Source of the DNA: Acidimicrobiales bacterium
GTDB lineage: Bacteria > Actinomycetota > Acidimicrobiia > Acidimicrobiales > Iamiaceae
Assembly: GCA_025463365.1 (NCBI GenBank)
Contig: JAOBWM010000053.1
Coordinates: 1-37,561 of the forward strand
DNA: 37,561 nt
Direction of reading: 5' to 3'
Shown one piece after another: positions 1-7,209 of this stretch. The position numbers were made by a program, and so were the translations under genes. The notes under the pieces are model-generated. The model did not search any database and had not been told where the DNA came from. It was given only the letters and a program-made list of their open reading frames with translations. Positions within the stretch are counted from its first letter, which is position 1. Each line of letters begins with the position of its first letter.

Positions 1-348
1 CTGCTCCGCCTCGGCGAGGCCTACGACGACCGGTGGACGCTCTCGGTCGACGGGCGCGACGCCGGCCCGCCCACGGTCATCGACGGGTACGCCACCGGGT
101 GGCGCATCGACGGCGGGGCCCACCACCTGGCCGCCCGCTTCGGCCCGCAGCGCGCCGTGCAGGTCACGTTCGCGATGTCGTTGCTGGGAGTGGTCGGGGT
201 CTTCACGATCGTCGTCCTGCCGCCGCCGACGATCCTGACGCGGCGGGCCCTGTGGCGCCGGCGACCCGAGGTGGCCACCGGCCCCGGCGGCGACCTCGGG
301 ACCGGGCGACTCATCGGCGACGCACCCGGACGGGGGGCTCGGCCATGA
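1..348 (+). CDS. C-terminal end of an AftD-like membrane glycosyltransferase (5' truncated by window)
   Basis: The frame is open from base 1 to a TGA at 346-348, giving the last 115 residues of a larger protein. What is visible is a short soluble stretch (residues about 1-45) with a tryptophan/aspartate-rich pattern (YDDRW, VDG, IDGYATGW), then one hydrophobic segment (about 55-75) and a basic, Pro/Gly-rich cytoplasmic tail. This layout resembles the C-terminus of the DUF3367/AftD family of actinobacterial arabinofuranosyltransferases, whose extracytoplasmic domain ends in a 'dGyatGW' pattern followed by a final membrane helix. Family placement rests on this short piece only, so the substrate cannot be stated. 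Its stop overlaps the start of the next gene (ATGA), and that gene overlaps the flippase the same way, so the three are probably co-translated. Confidence 0.55.
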   Translation: MLRLGEAYDDRWTLSVDGRDAGPPTVIDGYATGWRIDGGAHHLAARFGPQRAVQVTFAMSLLGVVGVFTIVVLPPPTILTRRALWRRRPEVATGPGGDLGTGRLIGDAPGRGARP

Positions 349-908
349 CCGGCGTCTCGCGCCCTGGCGAGGTGGGCGCCGTCCCCATCCCGGCCGACGC
401 CGTCGGGCCCCCGCCCGAACCTGATCCGCCGCCGCGCCCGCGCCCGCTGCCGTGGCGCGGCCTCCTGCTCGTCGCCGCGCTCGCCGCGGTCGGGACGGTG
501 CTCGACGGTCCGACGGGGATCGTCGTCGGCGTGATCGTGGTGGCCGTCTTGCTCGCGGGCGTGACGCGCCGGGCCATCGGCGCCGCCGGTGTGCTGGCCC
601 TCGTGGCCACGCCGATCGCCGTCGTCGTCAACGGCATCCCGGCCCCCGACGAGGTGTCGCCGGTCTTCGTCGTCGGGTCGCTGTGGCCCCACCACCTGAC
701 GTTCGCCGGGCTGTCGCTCGTGGGCACATGGGTCGTCCTCGACGTGGTGGACCACCTACGCGCCGCTCCACCGGTTCGGCCGGAGGCCGCGGAGACGGAG
801 ACGGCGCGCCAGCCCATCGAGCGGTTCGGCCGCACCGCTCGGTTCGTGGCCGTCACGGTCGTGGCGCTGGCCGCGCTGGTGGCGCTCATCGCGGTGTCCA
901 CGCAATGA
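345..908 (+). CDS. small multi-pass membrane protein, unknown function
   Basis: A 187-residue protein starting at an ATG that overlaps the upstream stop (ATGA), so translation is probably coupled. The first 40 residues are Pro-rich and hydrophilic. About five hydrophobic segments follow (near residues 46-60, 64-80, 83-104, 112-132 and 165-183), with a charged, Glu/Thr/Arg-rich loop before the last one. I do not recognise a family. It sits between an AftD-like protein and a Wzx/MATE-type flippase and overlaps both, which suggests a supporting role in the same cell-envelope glycan pathway; this is inferred from context only. Confidence 0.6.
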   Translation: MTGVSRPGEVGAVPIPADAVGPPPEPDPPPRPRPLPWRGLLLVAALAAVGTVLDGPTGIVVGVIVVAVLLAGVTRRAIGAAGVLALVATPIAVVVNGIPAPDEVSPVFVVGSLWPHHLTFAGLSLVGTWVVLDVVDHLRAAPPVRPEAAETETARQPIERFGRTARFVAVTVVALAALVALIAVSTQ

Positions 909-2269
909 CCTCCGCACGGATCACGCAGGTGCGCTCGTCGCGCCTCCTCCAGGGTTCGGCATGGATCCTCATCGGGCTCGGCATCCAATCGGCGCTCGGG
1001 GTGACGTTCTGGTACCTCGGGGCCCACGTGGCATCGAGCGGGCAGCTCGGACGGGCGTCGGCGCTGTTCACCACGATCCAGTTCGTCAACTACGCGTCGG
1101 GCCTCGGTCTGACCATCGCGCTGGCCCGCCATGCCACCCATGCCGACGCCGAGTCCGACGCGCTCTTCACGTGGGGCATCGCCGCCACCGTGCTCTCGTC
1201 GATCGTCGCCGGCTCGCTCTACCTCGGCATCGCCCACAACCCCGCGGTCAGCCTGGCCAACGGCTCGCCGACGGGCTGGCTCATCTTCTGTGCGTACACC
1301 GCGGGCACGTCGGTGGGCCTCCTGGTCGACGTGCGGCTGATGGCCGCCCGGCGGTGGGGTTGGCTCGTGAGCCGCATCGCCATCACCGGGCTGGTCCGGC
1401 TGCCGTTCGTGGGGCTGCACGTCGGCATCCGGCCGGACCTGTGGCTGTACCACCTGATGCTCGCCCCGCTGGCGATCGGTGGGATCCTCGGTGTGCCGCT
1501 CCTCGGCCGCATCGGGGCCGGGAGCTTGCGCCTGAACCGGCCGGCCACCATCCGTGCCGTGGCCCGGTACTCGGGCGTGAACTGGGTTGCGAGCCTGGCC
1601 AGCCAGGCGCCGCAGTTCGTGCTGCCGCTGCTCGTGGCCCAGAGCGTCCGCTCGTCGCTCAATGCCAACTTCTTCCTGGCCTGGACCTTCACCGGGCTGG
1701 TGTTCCTCGTTCCCGGCGCCATCGCCCAGGTGCTGCTGGTCGAAGGGTCCAAGGACGCCAACCGGGCCGTGGCGAGGTCCGCGGCCGCCGACGGCCTCGA
1801 CCCAGACCTGAGCCCCGTCCTGGGCTTCGAGACCGACGTCGGCCAGGACGTGGGCCACGAACCGGCCGCCAACCGGGCCCGTGAGGCGCTGGTGTTCTCC
1901 CTCGGGTTGGCCACGCTGGCCTGGCTCGGCGCCCTGGTCGCCGGTCGGGTCATACCGGCACTGCTCGGCGACGACTACCGCGCCACGGCTCACCTCCTCC
2001 CCAAGCTCATGGCCGCGGGCATCCCGTGGGCGATCACCTCGGTCCGCCTGTCGGAGGCGCGGATCCGGCGGGACCAGCTCGCCACGGTGGCCATCACGGC
2101 CACCCTCGGGCTGGGCATCCTGGTCCCGGCCGTCCTCTGGGTGCCCCATGCCGGCACGAGCGCCGCGACCCAGGCGTGGCTGCTCGGCAACGTCGCCGCC
2201 GCGATCGTCTCGGTCGTGGTGCACCAGCGGGCCCGGCGCATGCCTCGCCTCGCCGCCGCGGCCGGCTGA
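905..2269 (+). CDS. polysaccharide/lipid-linked oligosaccharide flippase (Wzx/MATE-like)
   Basis: A 454-residue polytopic membrane protein starting at an ATG overlapping the previous stop (ATGA). It has about 12-14 hydrophobic segments spread over the full length and a short cytoplasmic N-terminus rich in Arg/Ser. The pattern (GSAWILIGLGIQSALGV near residue 18, FTTIQFVNYASGLGL near 57) and length fit the polysaccharide biosynthesis / MOP-superfamily exporters, which move lipid-linked sugars across the membrane. An acidic hydrophilic insert near residues 295-325 (ADGLDPDLSPVLGFETD) sits in a loop between halves. Neighbouring glycosyltransferases support an envelope-glycan role. The substrate cannot be read from sequence. 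Confidence 0.8.
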   Translation: MTSARITQVRSSRLLQGSAWILIGLGIQSALGVTFWYLGAHVASSGQLGRASALFTTIQFVNYASGLGLTIALARHATHADAESDALFTWGIAATVLSSIVAGSLYLGIAHNPAVSLANGSPTGWLIFCAYTAGTSVGLLVDVRLMAARRWGWLVSRIAITGLVRLPFVGLHVGIRPDLWLYHLMLAPLAIGGILGVPLLGRIGAGSLRLNRPATIRAVARYSGVNWVASLASQAPQFVLPLLVAQSVRSSLNANFFLAWTFTGLVFLVPGAIAQVLLVEGSKDANRAVARSAAADGLDPDLSPVLGFETDVGQDVGHEPAANRAREALVFSLGLATLAWLGALVAGRVIPALLGDDYRATAHLLPKLMAAGIPWAITSVRLSEARIRRDQLATVAITATLGLGILVPAVLWVPHAGTSAATQAWLLGNVAAAIVSVVVHQRARRMPRLAAAAG

Positions 2270-2280
2270 ACTCAGCCGGC
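2261..2280. terminator. palindrome spanning both convergent stop codons
   Basis: A perfect 9-bp inverted repeat (GCCGGCTGA / TCAGCCGGC) with a 2-nt centre. The left arm ends in the TGA of the flippase gene and the right arm starts with the reverse complement of the TGA of the convergent EEP gene. It could act as a short bidirectional terminator although no T-tract is present. Confidence 0.5.
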
Positions 2281-2985
2281 GACGGCCAGTTCGGCCTGGA
2301 CGGGCAGGTGGTCGGATCCGGCACGCGGCAGGACGCGTGCAGACACCACGGCGACGTCATCGGACACGAGCAGGTGGTCGAGCTGGCTGTGCGGTCGGTG
2401 CGCGGGCCACGTCCGGCCGCGCACGGCGCGGCGGTGGCGCTTGATGGCGCGGGTGGCGAGCGGACCCCAGAGGTTGCAGTCACCGGCTACGACCGTCGGC
2501 CGGTGGGCGGGGAGCGCGCCGCCGAGTCGGCGCATCTGGGCGAGGGCGTTGGGCATGGCGAACGAGAGGTGGTGGGCCGCGATGGTCACGGAGCCCGTGC
2601 CGACCTCGACCTCGGCGAGCAGGGCGTACCGGGTGGCGACGTCCCACCGCTCGAGCAGCCGGCCGAGGTCGAAGGTGCGCGTCTCGCGGACCGGGAGCCG
2701 GCTGAGCAGGGCGACGCCCCAGGTGCCTGAAGCCCGCCGCGGATCGGCCGTGATCTCCGGTCGCGGATCGACGAACGAGGCGGCCATCGGCACGTGGAGC
2801 AACCGGTAGCCGAGGGCATCCGCGGTCGGCGTGAGCTGGCCGGATCCGTCGGCGGGCTCCCACACCTCCTGCAGGGCGACGACGTCGGTGTCGAACGCGG
2901 CCACGACCGACGCCAGGTCGAACTGGGCGCCATCGTCGGCCATCCCCCAGCGCGTGTTGAACGAGGTGATGGTGAAGGCGGCCAT
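2272..2985 (-). CDS. endonuclease/exonuclease/phosphatase (EEP) family protein
   Basis: A 237-residue protein of the metal-dependent EEP fold (DNase I / exonuclease III / inositol-phosphatase superfamily). Visible motifs in order are ITSFNTRWG near the N-terminus, the metal-binding glutamate in LQEVW (about residue 36), the HHLSF block, the GDCNLWG block (GDxN) and the terminal SDHLPV block (SDHxP). All catalytic elements are therefore present and the enzyme should be active. There is no signal peptide, so a cytoplasmic role is likely. Substrate cannot be told: nucleic acid, lipid phosphate and phosphodiester substrates all occur in the family. The start is the ATG giving MAAFTITSF; longer in-frame starts would run into the divergent glycosyltransferase gene. 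Confidence 0.85.
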   Translation of the reverse strand: MAAFTITSFNTRWGMADDGAQFDLASVVAAFDTDVVALQEVWEPADGSGQLTPTADALGYRLLHVPMAASFVDPRPEITADPRRASGTWGVALLSRLPVRETRTFDLGRLLERWDVATRYALLAEVEVGTGSVTIAAHHLSFAMPNALAQMRRLGGALPAHRPTVVAGDCNLWGPLATRAIKRHRRAVRGRTWPAHRPHSQLDHLLVSDDVAVVSARVLPRAGSDHLPVQAELAVAG

Positions 2986-3070
2986 GGTCGACAGAAGCGT
3001 GGCCCATGGGCCGGGGTCCCGGCCACCCGGGGTCCGGGGGTCGCCCCCGGATGTGGGAGTGTTTCCGACC

Positions 3071-4159
3071 GTGCCCAGCCTGGATGCCAGCCCGCTCCGC
3101 CTGCTCTGGATGACCCTGCCGGAGTCGCGCGCCGGTCGCGAGCTCGATTGGCTGGGCGCCATGCCCGATGCCGCCGTGACGGGCCTCGGCGAGGTGCCGA
3201 CCGGTGATCCCGTCCCGTTCGTGGAGCGGCCCTACCGCCGGCTCACCCGCCGCTTCGTCGAGGCCGGCGCCCTCGCCTGGTTCGAGGACCTCGACACGGT
3301 CGACGTCGAAGGCGGGACCGACTGGGTCGCGTCCCTCGAGCTCTGCGCGCTGGTCACGGGCCAGGCCCCGGGCCTCGCCAAGCGGCTCGGGGCGCGCCAG
3401 GCGGTGCTCACGTGGGGGAACGACGCTCGCAACCCGCTCTACCGCCTCCCGCCGTACCGCCAGGCGTTGCAGCGCACCCGCGGTGCGGACCTCGTGGTCT
3501 GCCTGATCGAGGCGGCGCGGGACCACTGCCTCGAGCTCGGCTTCGCCGAGGAACGCTGCCGGGTGGTCCTGCCGCCGGTCGACATGGACCGCTTCCACCC
3601 GCCGGCCGAGGCGGTCGAGGAGCCGGTGGCCGCCTTCATCTCGCCGCTGGCGCCGAACAAGGGGATCGACCGCATCCTCGACGCCTGGCCGCTGGTGCGG
3701 GCCAAGGTGCCCGACGCCCGCTTGGTCATCGCGGGCCGCGGGCCGTTGCAGGGCTTGGTCGAGGAGCGGGCCGCGGCGTCGGACGGCTCGATCTCCTACG
3801 TCGGGTCGCTCCCGGGGGACGGGGTGGCGGAGCTGTTGCGGACCGCCGCGCTGTTCGTCACCGCCCCGCGTCCGACTCGGGTCTGGAACGAGCAGTTCGG
3901 GCTGGCCTACGTGGAGGCCATGGCGAGCGGGGTCCCCGTCGTCACCACCATCTGCGGGACCAACCACGAGGCCGTGCTCGAGCCGAGCATTCGCGTCGCC
4001 GACGAGGTCGGGGCACTGGCTGACGGGATGGTCCACTTCCTCGGCGACCCGGGCCTCCGCCGTGCGATCTTCGGGGATCTGCGCCGCGTGGTGGTGGAGC
4101 GCTTCGAGCGCCGCCAGCAACTGGCCGCCCTGCGCGTTGCCTTCGACGACCTCGCCTGA
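3071..4159 (+). CDS. GT4-family glycosyltransferase
   Basis: A 362-residue GT-B fold glycosyltransferase. The C-terminal half carries FISPLAPNKGIDRILDAW (donor-domain entry), LVIAGRGPL and the EX7E signature EQFGLAYVE (Glu274 and Glu282) that binds the nucleotide-sugar in GT4 enzymes. There is no membrane segment, so it should act on the cytoplasmic face with a nucleotide-sugar donor. The start is taken as GTG at 3071, with GGGAG about 11 nt upstream; an in-frame GTG at 3059 is the alternative. It is divergent from the EEP gene and convergent with the acyltransferase. Its neighbours (flippase, other GTs) place it in envelope glycan synthesis. Confidence 0.85.
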   Translation: MPSLDASPLRLLWMTLPESRAGRELDWLGAMPDAAVTGLGEVPTGDPVPFVERPYRRLTRRFVEAGALAWFEDLDTVDVEGGTDWVASLELCALVTGQAPGLAKRLGARQAVLTWGNDARNPLYRLPPYRQALQRTRGADLVVCLIEAARDHCLELGFAEERCRVVLPPVDMDRFHPPAEAVEEPVAAFISPLAPNKGIDRILDAWPLVRAKVPDARLVIAGRGPLQGLVEERAAASDGSISYVGSLPGDGVAELLRTAALFVTAPRPTRVWNEQFGLAYVEAMASGVPVVTTICGTNHEAVLEPSIRVADEVGALADGMVHFLGDPGLRRAIFGDLRRVVVERFERRQQLAALRVAFDDLA

Positions 4160-4172
4160 CGCCGCAGGCGTC
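4158..4172. terminator. small GC hairpin between convergent genes
   Basis: GACGCC-GCA-GGCGTC, a perfect 6-bp stem with a 3-nt loop. It begins at the stop codon of the plus-strand GT4 gene and lies just beyond the end of the minus-strand acyltransferase. There is no T-tract. Confidence 0.4.
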
Positions 4173-4178
4173 GGTGGC

Positions 4179-6128
4179 TCAGCCGGCTTGGGCGGCGGCG
4201 ATCACCCGGGGCATCAGCCAGCGGGCGACGTAGGCCGCGCCGGCTCCCTGGAAGTGCAGCCCGTCGGGGCGGAGGTCGGCGCCGTCGGCCTTCTCGATGC
4301 ACGGCTCGTTCGACGGGCAGACGAAGTGTTCGAGATCCACGACGGTGACCCCGGGCCGGGAGTTGGCGATGTCGTCGAGCACCCGGTTGGTGCATGTCAC
4401 CCGCTCGGGCATCCCCGGCTTCACCCGTTCCAAGACCCACGACAGCGACGTCCCTGGCGCGGTCACCAACACGACGGGGGTGTGGCGCGCCCGCAGGTCG
4501 TCGATGAGCAGGTCGAGGCGGTGGCGCAGCGCGTCCAGGTAGCGCGGCTGGCACGGCATCGACCACTGCCCGTCGATCCGCACCGCTTCGTTGGGGAACT
4601 CACCGAACATGACCATGGCCAGGTCGGGGTGCAACCGGTCCACGACCGACCGGTAGCGGTGGTCGACGTTGCAGTCGGCCACGTCCTCGCGAACGTTCCC
4701 CTCGACGCCGCGGACCGGTCCGTCGGCCGAGAGGAGGTGGCACCCGGGCGAGGCCCGGTTGGCGATCGAGATCCCGAGCTCGTCCTTCTGCGTGGACATC
4801 TCGACGCCGAGCACGAGCGGGACCGAGTCCCCGGCCAGCAGCACGAGGGGCGCGCCCGGCACCGACGACCGGTCGACGAAGTCGTTGCGCTGCTGATCGA
4901 CCGACGGGGGCCGGACCGCGCCCAGGGTTCCCGCGAACAACGCGATGGCGGCCAGCGCGACCGCGGCCGGGAACGCGGCGCGGGCCTGGCGCCCGACGAG
5001 CGCGCCGCCGCGGCGGATGGGTTCCTCGACGAAGCGGTACGACGCCGCGGCGAGGCCGATCGTCACCGCGATGCGGACCGCGGTCAGCGCCCACCCCGAG
5101 ATCCCCGTGCGGTCCTCGTCGAGCACGAGGTAGATCGGCCAGTGGTACAGGTACACGCCGTAGCTGATGCGCCCGAGCGCCTGGAGCGGGGCGAAGGAGG
5201 CCGCGATCCCGACGGGTCCCGGGTGACGGCGGTCGGCCACCGAGGCGACCACGACGGCGCCGGCCAGCCCGGCGAGCGGAAGGGCACCCTGGTAGGGCAG
5301 GGCGCTGTTGCCGTCGAGGAGGACCCACGCCACCGCGAGCCCGAGCGCGGCCACCGCGCCGGCGACGTGTCGGGCCGGGCGGGTGCGAGCCCACGCCTGC
5401 GGACCCATGGCCACCCGGCCGGCGGCCAGGGCGGCGCCGAGCAGCACGGCGGACGCCCGGGTGTCCGTGCCGTAGTAGAGCCGCGACGACGTGACCCCGT
5501 GCAGGTGCAGCCCGACCATCAGGGCGGCCGACGCGGCGGCTCCGATGACGGCCACCACGAAGACGACCTCGGGACGGCGTCGCCACCGCAGCACGCCGGC
5601 CACCGCCAGCGGCCACAGGAGGTAGAGCTGCTCCTCGATCGACAGGCTCCACGTGTGCTGCAGCGGCGACGGCCGCAAGGTGCGGGCGAAGTAGTCGCCG
5701 CTCGACGCGACCGTTCGCCAGTTCGCGACCTCGAACAGGGTGGCGAGCCCATCCCAGCGGATCCCGAGCCGTTCGGTCGGGCCGGCGACCAAGGTCGCGT
5801 AGGCGCCGACGGCGACGAGCGTGATCACGAGGGCCGGGGCGAGGCGACGGGCGCGCCGGGCCCAGAACCGTCGGAGGCCGACGTGGCCGCCCGATCGCCA
5901 GCTCGACAGCAGCAGCGCCGTGATGAGGTAGCCCGACAGGACGAAGAAGAGGTCCACCCCGAGCCAGCCGCCCGTGAGGTGACCGGCGTGGTAGAGGAGC
6001 ACCGCGGCCACCGCGGCCCCCCGCAGGCCGTCGAACGCGGCGACGTGGGGGATGCGTGCCGGGTTCGATCCGTCGCCGGCCGCGGTGGCGGGCACCGGCG
6101 AGACCGGTTCGGCGACCCGGACCGTCAC
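4179..6128 (-). CDS. OafA/YrhL-type acyltransferase-3 with C-terminal SGNH domain
   Basis: A 649-residue two-domain protein. Residues about 27-370 form the acyltransferase-3 membrane domain: FDGLRG, the conserved His in LLYHAGH, and GVDLFFVLSGYLIT near residues 55-75, followed by about ten hydrophobic helices. Residues about 420-645 form an SGNH-hydrolase-like domain with the nucleophile block LLAGDSV and the terminal DGLHF block (Asp/His). Proteins of this build move acyl groups across the membrane and O-acylate extracytoplasmic sugars. The start is GTG, overlapping the stop of the upstream condensation-fold gene (GTGA), so it belongs to the minus-strand operon starting at 9429. Likely role: acetylation or acylation of the glycan made by this locus. 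Confidence 0.88.
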   Translation of the reverse strand: MTVRVAEPVSPVPATAAGDGSNPARIPHVAAFDGLRGAAVAAVLLYHAGHLTGGWLGVDLFFVLSGYLITALLLSSWRSGGHVGLRRFWARRARRLAPALVITLVAVGAYATLVAGPTERLGIRWDGLATLFEVANWRTVASSGDYFARTLRPSPLQHTWSLSIEEQLYLLWPLAVAGVLRWRRRPEVVFVVAVIGAAASAALMVGLHLHGVTSSRLYYGTDTRASAVLLGAALAAGRVAMGPQAWARTRPARHVAGAVAALGLAVAWVLLDGNSALPYQGALPLAGLAGAVVVASVADRRHPGPVGIAASFAPLQALGRISYGVYLYHWPIYLVLDEDRTGISGWALTAVRIAVTIGLAAASYRFVEEPIRRGGALVGRQARAAFPAAVALAAIALFAGTLGAVRPPSVDQQRNDFVDRSSVPGAPLVLLAGDSVPLVLGVEMSTQKDELGISIANRASPGCHLLSADGPVRGVEGNVREDVADCNVDHRYRSVVDRLHPDLAMVMFGEFPNEAVRIDGQWSMPCQPRYLDALRHRLDLLIDDLRARHTPVVLVTAPGTSLSWVLERVKPGMPERVTCTNRVLDDIANSRPGVTVVDLEHFVCPSNEPCIEKADGADLRPDGLHFQGAGAAYVARWLMPRVIAAAQAG

Positions 6129-7195
6129 GGTGCCGGCGCGCTCGCTCGCTCGAGGCGCGCCACGGCGTCATCGAGCAGGCGACGGCCCTCGACGGGGGAG
6201 AGGTCCCGCGCCCGCAGGGTGAGGGTGGTCTCGGCTCCCTCGATCGCCGCCGAGGCGAAGCACACCGCGGATCGACCCCGCGCCACCGGGAAGAAGTCGA
6301 CGCGAGACACGCCGGGCACCTGCTGGCGCCCGAGGTTCGACAGGAGGATCGTGTCGCTGAAGCGCTCGACGACCGGGGTGAGCAGGGCCATGAGCGCCTT
6401 CGGCGCGTTGACCTGCTCGCCGGGTTCGTCGGGACTGGCCAGCGCGTCCTGTACGACGAGGGCGACCGGCCCGCCCGGCGCGACGTCGACCCGCCGGTAC
6501 GAGGCCACGTTGCCGACCCCGGCCGGACCGCCGACGGCCACGGTGATGCCCACCTTGCGGGTGCGCTGGTCGCGCCGACCGTTGTGGGCGGCCACCGCGG
6601 CCACGCAGGCCTCGGCCAGCCGTCCGGTGATCCCCTTGCCCGTCACGGCGATCGTGCGGCTCGCGTAGGTGTCGCCGGGCCAGACGCCGGGGGTGGGGTC
6701 GACCCGGTCCGCGGGCCGGGCCAACCGGGCCAGCAGCGGCAGCTTGGATCCCGGCTCGCCGGGCGGGGGCGACGCCACCGGGCTGGGAGACGGACCGCCC
6801 GTCAGCGCGGCCAGGACCGCGACGAGCGCGAGGCCGTCGAACGCGGCGTGGTGGCCGACGACGCCCAGCCGGGTGCCGTCGGCTCCCACCACGAGGCGGA
6901 GCGGCGGCTCGGCCGCCAGGTCGAAGGGTCGGTCGAGTTCCGGGTGGCCGAGGGGCTCGCCGGTGACCACCACGGGTTCGGGCGGCGGGCCGGGCATCCA
7001 CGTCTCGTCGTCGAGCCGAGCGCCGACGATCGGCACGGCCCGGTGCAGGGCCTCGATGCGGGCCGCGAGGTCGGAGATCGGTGCGGTGAGCGACGCCACC
7101 GTGACCACGACCCAGTCGGTGCGGGGATCGGGGAACCGCAGGAGCGCGAGGGCGTGGCGTGATGCGGGCGCGGGGAGGTCGTCGGGAGCAGCCAC
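6125..7195 (-). CDS. condensation-domain-fold (HHxxxDG) acyltransferase
   Basis: A 356-residue stand-alone protein of the CoA-dependent acyltransferase / NRPS condensation superfamily. The signature HHxxxDG is intact (HHAAFDG, residues 115-121), and a later FSDTILLSNLG stretch matches the structural region after the active site. Length is short for this fold (usually about 420-450), so the C-lobe is compact. Stand-alone members include PapA-type enzymes that esterify lipids or sugars. Here it sits between a glycosyltransferase and an acyltransferase-3 gene, fitting acylation of a glycolipid; that role is inference. The start is GTG at 7195, 14 nt after the upstream stop and with no clear ribosome site, so translational coupling is likely. 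Confidence 0.7.
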   Translation of the reverse strand: MAAPDDLPAPASRHALALLRFPDPRTDWVVVTVASLTAPISDLAARIEALHRAVPIVGARLDDETWMPGPPPEPVVVTGEPLGHPELDRPFDLAAEPPLRLVVGADGTRLGVVGHHAAFDGLALVAVLAALTGGPSPSPVASPPPGEPGSKLPLLARLARPADRVDPTPGVWPGDTYASRTIAVTGKGITGRLAEACVAAVAAHNGRRDQRTRKVGITVAVGGPAGVGNVASYRRVDVAPGGPVALVVQDALASPDEPGEQVNAPKALMALLTPVVERFSDTILLSNLGRQQVPGVSRVDFFPVARGRSAVCFASAAIEGAETTLTLRARDLSPVEGRRLLDDAVARLERASAPAP

Positions 7196-7209
7196 GGCGC
7201 CGGGACCGG

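Noticed and set aside
311-2224. 637-codon minus-strand frame
   Set aside because: It is a mirror of the flippase and small membrane protein genes, with low-complexity composition.
4062-6668. 868-codon frame on the plus strand
   Set aside because: It is antisense to the acyltransferase-3 gene and has Arg/Gly/His-rich composition with no recognisable domain.
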